Source: Pseudoalteromonas sp. P1-25 (GTDB lineage Bacteria > Pseudomonadota > Gammaproteobacteria > Enterobacterales > Alteromonadaceae). From it: a stretch of 64,000 nt of DNA. Numbering within the stretch: position 1 is the stretch's first letter; each line of letters begins with the position of its first letter. The notes beneath the pieces are model-generated. The model saw nothing but the letters and a program-made list of their open reading frames with translations. It did no database searches and was not told the origin of the DNA. Of the stretch, positions 8,664-16,964 are shown piece after piece. The stretch spans positions 43,082 through 107,081 of the forward strand of contig NZ_LKDW01000014.1 in assembly GCF_001401805.1 (NCBI RefSeq), in the 5' to 3' direction. The position numbers and the translations under genes are program-made.

Positions 8664-9298
8664 TGACAATGAAACTCTACAGCTACTTTCGCTCATCTGC
8701 TGCATACCGTGTTCGCATAGCACTTAATTTAAAAGGCATTGAACACGATATACAATTTGTTAATTTACTTAAATCTGAGCAGTTAGCTCAGCCTTACTTA
8801 GATAAAAACGTGCAAGGTTTATTACCCGCTATTGAAACAGAGGACGGTGTATTAGCGCAATCACTTGCTATATTAGAATGGTTAGATGAAAGTTATCCGC
8901 AAACGCCTCTGGTTTATGGGAATGCATGGCAAAAAGCGCAGATTCGTAACATAAGTTATGCCGTAGCGTGTGATATTCACCCTGTAAATAATTTACGTGT
9001 TTTAAAGTATTTATCAAATGAACTGAACGTTAATGACGAGGCGAAAAATAAATGGTACAGACATTGGGTTGAGGTCGGGTTTGAAAAAATTGAATCAATG
9101 CTAAGCGAAGACTGTGATTTTTGTGTAGGCGATAAACCATCACTGGCTGATATTTGTCTAGTGCCACAGGTATTTAATGCGTTGCGTTTTAATGTAGATA
9201 TGGCTGCGTATCCAAAAATTGCAGCCATTTATGCACGCTGTAATGCACTGCCCGCTTTTAATGAAGCAGCGCCGCAAAATCAACGCGATGCAGTTTAA
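8663..9298 (+). CDS. maiA: Maleylacetoacetate isomerase (GST family, zeta class)
   Basis: The enzyme isomerises maleylacetoacetate to fumarylacetoacetate with glutathione as cofactor. It has a thioredoxin-like N-terminal domain with the zeta-class SSAAYRVR motif (residues 13-20), QGLLPAIE and the QSLAILEWLDE glutathione-binding segment, and an all-helical C-terminal domain with GDKPSLADICLVPQ. Its 211 residues are standard. The first ATG overlaps the hmgA stop by one base; a second ATG at 8669 is better spaced from GAGGAA and may be the true start. Its end overlaps the convergent small gene at 9295 by 4 bp. Confidence 0.95.
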   Translation: MTMKLYSYFRSSAAYRVRIALNLKGIEHDIQFVNLLKSEQLAQPYLDKNVQGLLPAIETEDGVLAQSLAILEWLDESYPQTPLVYGNAWQKAQIRNISYAVACDIHPVNNLRVLKYLSNELNVNDEAKNKWYRHWVEVGFEKIESMLSEDCDFCVGDKPSLADICLVPQVFNALRFNVDMAAYPKIAAIYARCNALPAFNEAAPQNQRDAV

Positions 9299-9528
9299 CT
9301 TTTTAAAGCGCTGTGAATAACACTTACATGCTCTATTAAATCTAAGCCCAGATCGGTCAAATAGCCACCATCTGGGCTATCTATTACGCCTTTATCAAAT
9401 AAGCGTTGCGCCGCACTTAATAAATTAGGCTCTGCGTCAGAATGTAACTTTATCCCCTGCATTTTGCTATCCCTAGGAAACTTAGCTAATAACGTAAATT
9501 CATCTATCATTATTTGATTAAATCGCAT
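9295..9528 (-). CDS. Small conserved protein, TIGR02647-like
   Basis: This 77-residue cytoplasmic protein shows the pattern of a small family seen in gammaproteobacteria (TIGR02647 as I recall it): NQIMIDEFTLLAKF at the start, AAQRLFDKGVIDSPDGGYLTDLG in the middle, and an amphipathic helix at the end. The middle part resembles a winged-helix fold, so DNA binding is possible but unproven. No function is assigned. It is convergent with maiA and appears monocistronic. Confidence 0.7.
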   Translation of the reverse strand: MRFNQIMIDEFTLLAKFPRDSKMQGIKLHSDAEPNLLSAAQRLFDKGVIDSPDGGYLTDLGLDLIEHVSVIHSALKS

Positions 9529-9645
9529 GTCTTCACCTTTTTATAGTTGTGTGTTTAAGTCAGTGTTGTATAACGCTATTACTTACCCTAGCATGTTTTT
9601 TAATCGTGTGTACTATTTTTAAACTATCAAAATTCGAGGTGGCTC

Positions 9646-9948
9646 ATGCGCCATATTATGGTTTTATTTATTTTTACAATTGCGTTAACTCTTTCCCCTA
9701 GTAGCGATGCTAAAACAGTTAAAACACATTCTATTATTGACGCTAACGAGGTTATTAACGCTGGTAATATTTGTTGGTACGATAACAAACGTTATAGTGA
9801 AGGTGCGCTGATACAAGTACATTCTTTTACCTTAGTATGTGCGGCTAGTAACCCTCAGCATAATAACAGTAAGCTCATTTGGTTAAAATTAGATAAAAAA
9901 GGCAATCTTGTTTACCCCATAAAACCTAAAACCATTAGGGTCAATTAG
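9646..9948 (+). CDS. Small exported protein, DUF1496-like
   Basis: The protein has an N-terminal signal peptide (about residues 1-22) and a short domain with a conserved cysteine pair, ICWYDNKRYSEGA and LVCAASNPQ, which fits the DUF1496 family of small periplasmic proteins. The two cysteines could form one disulfide. AGGTGG lies 6 nt before the ATG. No function is known for the family. Confidence 0.7.
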   Translation: MRHIMVLFIFTIALTLSPSSDAKTVKTHSIIDANEVINAGNICWYDNKRYSEGALIQVHSFTLVCAASNPQHNNSKLIWLKLDKKGNLVYPIKPKTIRVN

Positions 9949-9996
9949 CGCTATATGCGGATTTACGCTACAATGCGCACAGTTTAAATAAGTAGT

Positions 9997-10311
9997 ATGG
10001 CTATGGATAATCAACCAAAGAATCCTCTTCACGGGGTAACATTAGAACAAATTTTAGTAGAGCTTGAACAACGTTTAGGTTTTAAAGCCATGGGCGAGCA
10101 AGTAAACATTAAATGTTTTACCGACTCGCCAAGCATTAAATCAAGCTTAAAATTTTTACGTAAAACCCCTTGGGCACGCGATAAAGTTGAAGCTCTCTAC
10201 TTACATACGCTAAGTAACAAACCGCTGCGTAAACCCAAAAGCGCTCTGCGCTCTAAGCCTACTAGCTCAAGCAATAGCAGCGGTTTTGTTTGGCCAAGCA
10301 TTAAAAAGTAA
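9997..10311 (+). CDS. VF530-family DNA-binding protein
   Basis: The protein matches the small VF530 (DUF2132) family: NPLHGVTLEQILVELEQRLG followed by INIKCF-like and SIKSSLKFLRKTPWARDKVE segments. Family members bind DNA in vitro by structural analogy, but their biological role is unknown. The C-terminal tail is rich in Lys, Ser and Pro and is probably disordered. The gene is convergent with the phosphatase-kinase fusion and shares a two-way terminator with it. Confidence 0.85.
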   Translation: MAMDNQPKNPLHGVTLEQILVELEQRLGFKAMGEQVNIKCFTDSPSIKSSLKFLRKTPWARDKVEALYLHTLSNKPLRKPKSALRSKPTSSSNSSGFVWPSIKK

Positions 10312-10317
10312 TACACA

Positions 10318-10344
10318 AAAATGCACGTTAAATACGTGCATTTT
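10318..10344. terminator. Bidirectional terminator
   Basis: An 11-bp stem (AAAATGCACGT at 10318-10328 with ACGTGCATTTT at 10334-10344) and a 5-nt loop lie between two convergent genes, with A/T tracts on both flanks. Confidence 0.85.
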
Positions 10345-10349
10345 GTATT

Positions 10350-11969
10350 TTATAATTCCTTACTAATTACATTTAATGAGGCAGGGTCAATTGTAATAGT
10401 AAGCGTATCAGCTGTTTTTATTTCACCATCTAATACATACTTGATTTCTTCATCTGCAGTAATCGTTACTTTTTTAGCGTTGGTATGATGCGAACTAATA
10501 GCTAATTGCGTTTGTGTAATACTACTAAACATCAACTCAGCAATACTAAGCACACTGGTTGTGTTTTCTTCGCTCGGTATCAGCCAATTTATGTCCAATA
10601 AACCATCTTCGTGATTAGGCTGTCCTCCCCCTTGCGCTAACAACGTGGTAAAAGGGGCTGCGTTAGCAACAATAAAGCTATTTGTGTGCACCTCTTGGGT
10701 TTGGTTATCATCAAGAGTTACATAGAGTGTTTGCGCTTTTTGCTCACTAAATGCCTGAAAAAAGCCGTTTAAGTAAGCAAGCTGACCCGATTTATTTTTT
10801 GAATCTCTGTCGGCTTTTTCAATCATCGATTGCTCATAACCAATTCCCGCTAACAACAGCATGAGCTCGTCATTACAGTAGGCGGTATCTATTGTATGAG
10901 TTTGCCCATCTATAATTAATTCGCAGGCCTGTTCAACAGGAATTATTTTAGAGCTAATACCCATAAGCACATGGGCTAAAGCATTGGCTGTACCCATTGG
11001 GATAATACCCAGCTTGCACTGAGTGTTTACCAACACACTAGCTACTTCTGTCACGGTTCCATCACCGCCACAGGCAATTATTATGTCTGGCTTATTTTTA
11101 ATAGCTTGTTTAGCAAGTTCAATTCCATTTACTTCTTTAGAGGTAGTTAAAACGTTTAAATCATAATATTCCGACAGCCTAGCCACTATTAAGGGCTCTT
11201 TATCTTGCCACATTTTGGTGCCCGACACTGGGTTTGCTATTAATACCGCTTTGTTTTTTATAACAAGCTCCCCTTTTTTATGTCGTTTAGCCAAATGGCG
11301 AAGTTGGTGTTTATTAAGGTTTGCGGTTTCACGTGTCTCTTTAATTTGTGCAAGTATTTGATGTACATCTGCATTTTTATCTTGGCTCAACAAATATGCA
11401 GCCATCACAAATACTGAGCGCCCTCTTCCTAGTGCGCAATGAACGACCACTCGGCGGTCTTCTTTAATATGATGATGTATCCAGTTAATGGCTTGGTTTA
11501 ATTGCGAATGAGTTGGCACACTATGATCAAGCACCGGGATATTTAAATAGCTAATATTTTCTTGGGTTGAGCTCCACTCCAAGCCATCAAACTCACACGT
11601 TACATCTAATATTGCTGTTATGCCGTTTTCTTTTAACGTATCAATATCAGAGGGAAACAATCGACATGCTAAAAATAAATGCTCGTTAATTTTTTGAATG
11701 GGAGGGACTTTATCGTGCTTGCGAGAATACGCATTGTAAATTTGGGCACCTAATAAAAAGGGCACAAAAGCCCAACGAATATAAAAAGGAATGATGCCAT
11801 TTTCGCGCTTTCTAAAAATTTTTGCCAAATTAAAAATATAAGCGCCACTGACAAGTATTAACGACAAGGCACTCCAATAAAACACCACTGCAAAGTAAAC
11901 CGAGTTAACCTCCCAGCCTATCCATATAAAAATTAACGCTAAAATTAAATAACTCGTTGCAGCCCACAT
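10350..11969 (-). CDS. Membrane-anchored dual-specificity phosphatase / diacylglycerol-kinase-like fusion
   Basis: Three parts are visible. Residues 1-75 hold two or three membrane segments. Residues 90-230 form a dual-specificity phosphatase domain with the full catalytic loop HCALGRGRS (177-185, nucleophile Cys178). Residues 240-539 form a YegS/sphingosine-kinase-like diacylglycerol kinase catalytic domain with ANPVSGTK and the nucleotide-binding GGDGT at 301-305. Both active sites look intact. Such a fusion could couple dephosphorylation and phosphorylation of lipids at the inner membrane. The substrates are unknown, and the phosphatase may act on lipid phosphates rather than protein. Confidence 0.9.
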   Translation of the reverse strand: MWAATSYLILALIFIWIGWEVNSVYFAVVFYWSALSLILVSGAYIFNLAKIFRKRENGIIPFYIRWAFVPFLLGAQIYNAYSRKHDKVPPIQKINEHLFLACRLFPSDIDTLKENGITAILDVTCEFDGLEWSSTQENISYLNIPVLDHSVPTHSQLNQAINWIHHHIKEDRRVVVHCALGRGRSVFVMAAYLLSQDKNADVHQILAQIKETRETANLNKHQLRHLAKRHKKGELVIKNKAVLIANPVSGTKMWQDKEPLIVARLSEYYDLNVLTTSKEVNGIELAKQAIKNKPDIIIACGGDGTVTEVASVLVNTQCKLGIIPMGTANALAHVLMGISSKIIPVEQACELIIDGQTHTIDTAYCNDELMLLLAGIGYEQSMIEKADRDSKNKSGQLAYLNGFFQAFSEQKAQTLYVTLDDNQTQEVHTNSFIVANAAPFTTLLAQGGGQPNHEDGLLDINWLIPSEENTTSVLSIAELMFSSITQTQLAISSHHTNAKKVTITADEEIKYVLDGEIKTADTLTITIDPASLNVISKEL

Positions 11970-12418
11970 ATTTTCTCCTTTATTTTTACTGTTTTGGCAA
12001 ATTTTTACAGCTGTTTATAAGTGTAGTTGCAATTTACAGGCCAACAAAAATTGTATTTAGAACTTGAAAATAAATATAACTGGTTGATATTAAACAGGTT
12101 AAAATCTTCAACTTTAAAGAAATTGGCCATATTAGCCGTTTTTTACACAGTTCTGGGTCATTTTTTCTCACTCGCCCTATGCGTTTGTTTTATGGCTAAA
12201 ACTTGTCTCTTAGTTAAGAGCAGCTAAGATAAATAACAGTTCAACATTTTGCATCCAATCGCCCTTCTCACACGTTTATTGAGAGTGTGTTTATATTTTA
12301 GTTACATTTATATCTAGTCGATAAGTGTTTATCACGCGAGACTTAATATGTTTCTAGGTAAAAATTTAATTAATACAGCGCAATGCGCCTCAATAATAAT
12401 AAAAATAACAGGAACCCT
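11970..12418. other. Intergenic region upstream of the ECF sigma gene
   Basis: The region holds no convincing gene. A 66-codon reading frame at 12027-12227 lacks a ribosome binding site and family features. The useful content is the promoter-like motif at 12250-12279, described separately, followed by a leader of about 135 nt before the sigma-factor start. Confidence 0.5.
12250..12279 (+). promoter_or_regulatory. Candidate ECF-sigma promoter (autoregulatory)
   Basis: TGCATC (12250-12255), a 17-nt spacer and CGTTTAT (12273-12279) have the shape of an ECF-type -35/-10 pair. The same arrangement, including the flanks TTTTGCATC[C/T]AAT, occurs at 13708-13737 upstream of the DUF4331 gene. The shared motif and identical spacing are the evidence; no start site has been mapped. 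Confidence 0.6.
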
Positions 12419-12943
12419 ATGGAAAACGACAATCTACTTCCTCTTTTGTGTAAAACAGCACAAGGTAATAAAGCTGCGTTTGCCGATTTATACCGGCAAA
12501 CAAGCGCTAAGTTATTTGCAATAAGTTTAAATATGCTCTCAAATCGAGCGCACGCTGAAGAGGTATTGCAAGAAGCATTTATAAAAATTTGGCATAACGC
12601 GTCAGAATACAACCCGACTAAAGGCACCGTAATAAGTTGGATGATAAGCATAGTACGGTACAGAAGCTTAGATGCGCTGCGCTATCATAAGGTCAGAAAA
12701 GAACAAGCCATAGGCGATGAGGAATATGATGAACAAGACTTAGACATTAACTACGATGATCAAACCGAACTTGTAAATTGCATTGAGCAACTCGACCCAC
12801 AGCAAAAACAAGCCATTCACCTAGCGTATTACAAAGGCTTAAGCCATGGTGAGTTGGTCAATCATATAGAAACGCCTTTAGGCACAGTTAAAAGCTGGAT
12901 AAGGCGTGGTTTGCAGCAATTGCAGAGGTGTTTAACATTATGA
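12419..12943 (+). CDS. ECF-type RNA polymerase sigma factor
   Basis: This is an extracytoplasmic-function sigma factor with region 2 (about residues 15-85: FADLYRQTSAKLFAISLNML, AEEVLQEAFIKIW, VISWMISIVRYRSLDALR) and region 4 (about 115-170: LDPQQKQAIHLAYYKGLSHGEL, PLGTVKSWIRRGL). There is no region 1.1 or 3. The start at 12419 has AGGA upstream, and the in-frame ATG at 12383 does not. The stop overlaps the anti-sigma start as ATGA, so the two are translationally coupled. An ECF-like promoter motif lies 140-170 bp upstream, which fits autoregulation. The ECF group cannot be assigned without a search. Confidence 0.93.
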   Translation: MENDNLLPLLCKTAQGNKAAFADLYRQTSAKLFAISLNMLSNRAHAEEVLQEAFIKIWHNASEYNPTKGTVISWMISIVRYRSLDALRYHKVRKEQAIGDEEYDEQDLDINYDDQTELVNCIEQLDPQQKQAIHLAYYKGLSHGELVNHIETPLGTVKSWIRRGLQQLQRCLTL

Positions 12944-13623
12944 ACTATAACAAACCAGAACTACTTGATGCTTTAGCAGGGCAATATGTGCTAGGTACTC
13001 TAAATGGCCTTGCACGAAAGCGTTTTCAACGCTTAATGCTCAGTTTACCGCAAGCCCGAGAAGCCACTATGATGTGGGAGCAAAATTTAAATGGCTTAGC
13101 CAGTGCAATTACACCACAAGCACCCGATGAGCATGTTTGGCAGCACATTTTAGATAAAATAGAAAGCAATGCTCAGCCTATTAAAACAGTTATAAAACCG
13201 GCGCCATCGGTATGGCGTACTTGGTCGTTTATAGCCACAGCGGCCTGTATTATTTTAGCATTTGTAGTTATTAAACCAGTAACACAACTGCAAGATAGCC
13301 AGCAGATTGCGCTTGTACAAAACCAAGATAAGCAATCACTGTGGATTATTAATGTGGACGAGCAAGCATTATCAATTAAAGCTAGTTCCAAATTGGTTGC
13401 GCAAACAGATAAAGACTACGAGCTGTGGATGATTTTACAAGGACAGGACACGCCTATTTCGCTTGGTTTATTACCTAAACAAGGTGAAAAGCTTTTAATA
13501 AAAGACGCTCGTTTTAATGCCCTAAATATTGCTCTACTTGCAGTAAGTTTAGAGCCGTTAGGTGGCTCGCCCAACGGCCTACCAACCCAAGTGTTATATA
13601 CTACAGATTTAGTGGTTTTATAA
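12940..13623 (+). CDS. Anti-sigma factor, RskA-like transmembrane protein
   Basis: The cytoplasmic N-terminal region (ALAGQYVLGTLNGLARKRFQRL) matches the anti-sigma domain of the RskA type. One membrane segment follows near residues 90-110 (WSFIATAACIILAFVVI), then a periplasmic RskA C-terminal domain ending with LGLLPKQGE and EPLGGSPNGLPTQVLY segments. It lacks the HxxxCxxC zinc motif of ChrR/RsrA-type anti-sigmas. The start at 12940 makes a 4-bp ATGA overlap with the sigma gene. It should hold the sigma factor at the membrane until an envelope signal triggers release, probably by proteolysis; that mechanism is inferred from the family. Confidence 0.9.
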   Translation: MNYNKPELLDALAGQYVLGTLNGLARKRFQRLMLSLPQAREATMMWEQNLNGLASAITPQAPDEHVWQHILDKIESNAQPIKTVIKPAPSVWRTWSFIATAACIILAFVVIKPVTQLQDSQQIALVQNQDKQSLWIINVDEQALSIKASSKLVAQTDKDYELWMILQGQDTPISLGLLPKQGEKLLIKDARFNALNIALLAVSLEPLGGSPNGLPTQVLYTTDLVVL

Positions 13624-13707
13624 CTCAATAATCGCATTAGGTTGGCTTATCTATTTAGGCCAACCCACCCTACCTTTTTAACAAACTTAAAAATATTTTA
13701 ACTTTTT

Positions 13708-13737
13708 TGCATCTAATGTGCTTTTTGCTTCGTTATT
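13708..13737 (+). promoter_or_regulatory. Candidate ECF-sigma promoter of the DUF4331 operon
   Basis: TGCATC (13708-13713), a 17-nt spacer and CGTTATT (13731-13737) repeat the layout seen upstream of the sigma gene. The predicted start site near 13743 would give a leader of about 30 nt before the ATG at 13773. This suggests that the neighbouring ECF sigma factor drives the operon. Confidence 0.6.
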
Positions 13738-13772
13738 AGTTATGACTCCAATCAAAACTAAAGGAAAAAGTC

Positions 13773-15365
13773 ATGAAAGCTTTAACTCCATCTATACTCG
13801 CAGTAGTAGTATGCAGTACCTTAGTAAGCACCTCTATCGAGGCATCAAGTCATCGTGAAGCGCCAAATATTAGCCGCTTTCCAACCTTAGACTCTACCGA
13901 CTTTTACGTATTTAATAGTTATGAAGCAGGCAGAAACGATTACGTTACGTTTATTGCCAATTATATTCCATTACAAGATGCCTATGGCGGCCCTAACTAC
14001 TTCGCTATGGACCCAGATGCAACCTACAGTATTCATATTGATAATGATGGTGATGCAGTAGAAGATATTACTTTTGCCTTTAATTTTACCAGTATGCTGC
14101 CAAACGATAACCAGGGTGTTCAGTTAACTGTTGGCCCAGAAGGTAATCAACGCACTGTATCTGTACCGCTTAAAAATGTTGGTGGCGTTGCAGCTGGTGA
14201 TGATAGCGCTGCAAATTTTAGTGAGTCATATACACTAAGCATGATTAACGGCCCACAACGCACAGGTACCAGTACCACACTAAGCAATACAACCACCAGC
14301 TCAACCACGTTCAACAAACCGCTAGATTATGTAGGCGATAAAACATTTGGTTCAATGGCTGATTACCAAACTTATGCCGATCAGTTTGTTTACCAAGTGT
14401 CTGTACCGGGCTGTGACAATATGGCCAAAGTGTTTGTTGGTCAGCGCAAAGACCCATTTGTTGTTAACTTAGGTAAAACTTTTGATTTAGTTAACTATGT
14501 GCCTGTAGAAGGTGATAGTGCGCCAGGTGCGGGCGATGGTGGTGGTTTTCCTGGGGGAATTACACAATCGGCTGATAATGATGACCTTATTGATAAAAAT
14601 GTGACATCAATTGCCATTGAAATGCCTAAAAGCTGTATTGTGGGTGATGGCAACGGCGTAATTGGCTCTTGGACAACAGCAAGCCTACCGCAAGCACGCA
14701 TTTTAAACCCGAACGCTAAGTTTGCAGATAACGCAGTAAATGGCGGTGCATTAACACAGGTTTCACGCTTAGGTAACCCTTTAGTTAACGAGCTTGTTAT
14801 TGGTATTAAAGACAAAGATACCTTCTCAACAGCTCACCCTAAAGATGATGCGCAATTTTTAGATTATGTTTCGCACCCCTCTTTACCTGAGCTTTTAAAT
14901 ATTTTATTTAAAGATGCAGTAAATACCACACTTGGCGCTAACTTAGAAACCCTCGCCCCCACTAATTTTCCGCGTACCGATTTAATCACCGCATTTTTAA
15001 CCGGTTTTGCTGGAGTAAACCAACAAGCAACGGTAACGCCTTCAGAAATGTTACGCTTAAATACCGCAATTGCAGCCACAGCACAGGCTGATCAATCTGC
15101 ATTTGGTGTTGCTGGTGATGATTTAGCGGGCTTTCCAAATGGCCGTCGCCCAGGTGATGATGTAGTAGATATTGCACTTCGCGTGGTAATGGGTCGTTTG
15201 TGTCACCCTATCCCAGTAAATGGTGAAGACACCGACTTAGGGCTGTGTACACCAGAAGATGCTGATGTAGGTACAGTGCCATTTACTGATGGTGCGCCTG
15301 TTGATGCAAGCATGATGGATGCCGCTTTCCCATACTTAGCCACCCCACTTGCAGGGTCTAAATAA
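13773..15365 (+). CDS. DUF4331 exported protein
   Basis: After a signal peptide (about residues 1-24), the mature protein begins with SSHREAPNISRFPTLDSTDFYVF, the hallmark start of DUF4331 proteins. The rest follows the family pattern: DPDATYSIHIDNDGD near residue 85, a central glycine-rich stretch, and a helical C-terminal part with GRRPGDDVVDIALRVV. The 530-residue length fits the long form of the family. AAAGGAAA lies 6 nt before the ATG. It heads the four-gene operon that sits downstream of the ECF sigma pair. The family has no established function; acidic DxDxD stretches suggest metal binding, probably calcium. Confidence 0.9.
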   Translation: MKALTPSILAVVVCSTLVSTSIEASSHREAPNISRFPTLDSTDFYVFNSYEAGRNDYVTFIANYIPLQDAYGGPNYFAMDPDATYSIHIDNDGDAVEDITFAFNFTSMLPNDNQGVQLTVGPEGNQRTVSVPLKNVGGVAAGDDSAANFSESYTLSMINGPQRTGTSTTLSNTTTSSTTFNKPLDYVGDKTFGSMADYQTYADQFVYQVSVPGCDNMAKVFVGQRKDPFVVNLGKTFDLVNYVPVEGDSAPGAGDGGGFPGGITQSADNDDLIDKNVTSIAIEMPKSCIVGDGNGVIGSWTTASLPQARILNPNAKFADNAVNGGALTQVSRLGNPLVNELVIGIKDKDTFSTAHPKDDAQFLDYVSHPSLPELLNILFKDAVNTTLGANLETLAPTNFPRTDLITAFLTGFAGVNQQATVTPSEMLRLNTAIAATAQADQSAFGVAGDDLAGFPNGRRPGDDVVDIALRVVMGRLCHPIPVNGEDTDLGLCTPEDADVGTVPFTDGAPVDASMMDAAFPYLATPLAGSK

Positions 15366-15375
15366 GGAGTAACGT

Positions 15376-15879
15376 ATGCGTAATTTAACTCTTACTCATA
15401 TCGGTGTACTACTGGGCGCACTAACGCTTAGCGCATGTAGCAACGATGATGACAATAAGCAGCCTACACCGGTGGTAAATACAGCCCCCAGTGCAAGCGA
15501 TGTAATGTTAACCACACAAACAGAAGTTGAAATTAACGACACGTTAGTAGCGAGTGATGCCGATGGCGACTCACTCACCTATGAACTCACAACAGAGCCT
15601 ACACTGGGCAATGTAGTAGTTAATAGTGATGGCAGCTTTACCTATACACCCAATAAAGAAGCAACAGGCAGTGACAGCTTTATGTTTGGCGTATCTGATG
15701 GGGTAAACCAGCAAGTGACAGCTATGGTTGATATTACCATTGAGGCTTTGCAAGTAGATTTTGCACAATTTGCCAGTGATGCATTTAATCAAAGCCCTAA
15801 CGATGAGCCACTATCGACCAACGGACGTGTTTTTACCAATACAGATACCGATGTAAGTACTATTTCATCAGGTAACTAA
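15376..15879 (+). CDS. Lipoprotein with cadherin/Ig-like repeat domain
   Basis: A type II signal peptide with lipobox LSAC (lipidated Cys21) leads into one Ig/cadherin-like domain (about residues 38-125) with the typical VASDADGDSLTYEL and DGSFTYTPNKEATGSDSFMF elements. A short tail of about 40 residues (FASDAFNQSPNDEPLSTNGR) follows. AAGGAG precedes the start, 10 nt after the DUF4331 stop, so it is in the same operon. The Asp-rich loop is a likely calcium site. It may anchor the DUF4331 protein at the membrane, which is inference from order only. Confidence 0.85.
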   Translation: MRNLTLTHIGVLLGALTLSACSNDDDNKQPTPVVNTAPSASDVMLTTQTEVEINDTLVASDADGDSLTYELTTEPTLGNVVVNSDGSFTYTPNKEATGSDSFMFGVSDGVNQQVTAMVDITIEALQVDFAQFASDAFNQSPNDEPLSTNGRVFTNTDTDVSTISSGN

Positions 15880-15894
15880 CAGAGTAAATAATTT

Positions 15895-15926
15895 AAGCTG
15901 ATGGCCATGGATGGCTTTTTTAAGAG
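15895..15926 (+). terminator. Weak hairpin inside the operon
   Basis: AAGCTG can pair with TGGCTT, using two G-U pairs, just before a T6 run. It sits between the lipoprotein and TPR genes and could reduce read-through to the last two genes. The stem is weak, so this is a low-confidence call. Confidence 0.3.
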
Positions 15927-15935
15927 GATAAAACG

Positions 15936-16964
15936 ATGCGCGGTTATTATAAAAAAATGCTCTTTGTTTTTTGCGCTGCACTGTATGTAAGTAATGCTGA
16001 TGCAGAGCCCATAATTCCAGAAGATAACGATATTATTGCAACCAGTAATTCATCAATTAGCGCTAAATTGACACTAGAGCAACTCAACACTTTGGTTTTA
16101 AACAGCCAATACATAGGGCAAACCGAGCGTTATCAAGGCGTGCTTAAAAACCGCTTAGCGGCACTTTATAAACAAGAACCCACAGCAAAAATAGGCTATT
16201 TATATGCAAGAGTGTTACAAAAAGAGCATCAATTTACACGCGCTATTAAAGTTGCAAATACTGTAATAGAAAAACACCCAAGCCATGTTAATACCCATCT
16301 TTTATTGGCAAATATGTTGATGACACAAGGTAAGTTTGAACAAGCCAAGCAACACTGTGTGTCTCTTATTGGTGCAGCAAGCGTTATCAGTGCAACAACC
16401 TGTGTGCTTGATATTCAAAGTCAGCAAGGTCAATTACAGCAAAGCTATCAATCATTACTTGATATTACTCAAAATAAAAACATAAGCTTAACAACCAAAC
16501 AGGTACTTAGTGAGATGGCGTTTAGGCTTAACAAGCTCAATGAAGCGCTTGAGCACATTAACAGTATTGATTTAAGCAAAGCACCTGTGAGCCTCATTGT
16601 GTTATGGGCTGATATACAGCTAAGCCAAAACAACCCTGAGCAGGTACTTAATACCTTGAGTCAATTTAGTAATTTAAAGAGTCAACTTGAAGATGCTGTT
16701 TTACTTCGGCTCGCCATAGCTGAAAAACGCAGCACACATAAAGTTAGTGATCAGTGGCAAACACGTATGCAGCAACGAGTTAACTTACGAGAACAACGAC
16801 AAGATACTTTTCATGCCAATGATTTAGCTAACTATTATATTCATGTACAAGTAGATAAAGCCAAGGCACAATATTGGGCAAATATAAATTGGCAGCAAGC
16901 AAAAATGAGCACAGATCAACACCTATTACACCAAGCTAATGCCATGGCTAGGGACACCTTATGA
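15936..16964 (+). CDS. Exported tetratricopeptide-repeat protein
   Basis: A signal peptide (about residues 1-23, ending NADA) precedes a long helical protein with TPR-like repeats: ARVLQKEHQFTRAIKVANTV, LLANMLMTQGKFEQAKQHC and AFRLNKLNEALEHIN. TPR proteins are scaffolds, so it may hold the other products of this operon together in the periplasm. AGAGGA lies 6 nt before the start. It overlaps the HupE/UreJ-like gene by 4 bp (ATGA), a strong sign of coupling. I do not recognise a more specific family. Confidence 0.82.
   Translation: MRGYYKKMLFVFCAALYVSNADAEPIIPEDNDIIATSNSSISAKLTLEQLNTLVLNSQYIGQTERYQGVLKNRLAALYKQEPTAKIGYLYARVLQKEHQFTRAIKVANTVIEKHPSHVNTHLLLANMLMTQGKFEQAKQHCVSLIGAASVISATTCVLDIQSQQGQLQQSYQSLLDITQNKNISLTTKQVLSEMAFRLNKLNEALEHINSIDLSKAPVSLIVLWADIQLSQNNPEQVLNTLSQFSNLKSQLEDAVLLRLAIAEKRSTHKVSDQWQTRMQQRVNLREQRQDTFHANDLANYYIHVQVDKAKAQYWANINWQQAKMSTDQHLLHQANAMARDTL

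Noticed and set aside
8385..8723. A 112-codon reading frame opposite hmgA-maiA
   Set aside because: It is the antisense shadow of two clear enzymes and spans their junction.
12027..12227. A 66-codon reading frame with a hydrophobic C-terminal half
   Set aside because: It has no ribosome binding site, unusual composition and no family features, and it lies in the sigma-gene upstream region. It is probably chance.
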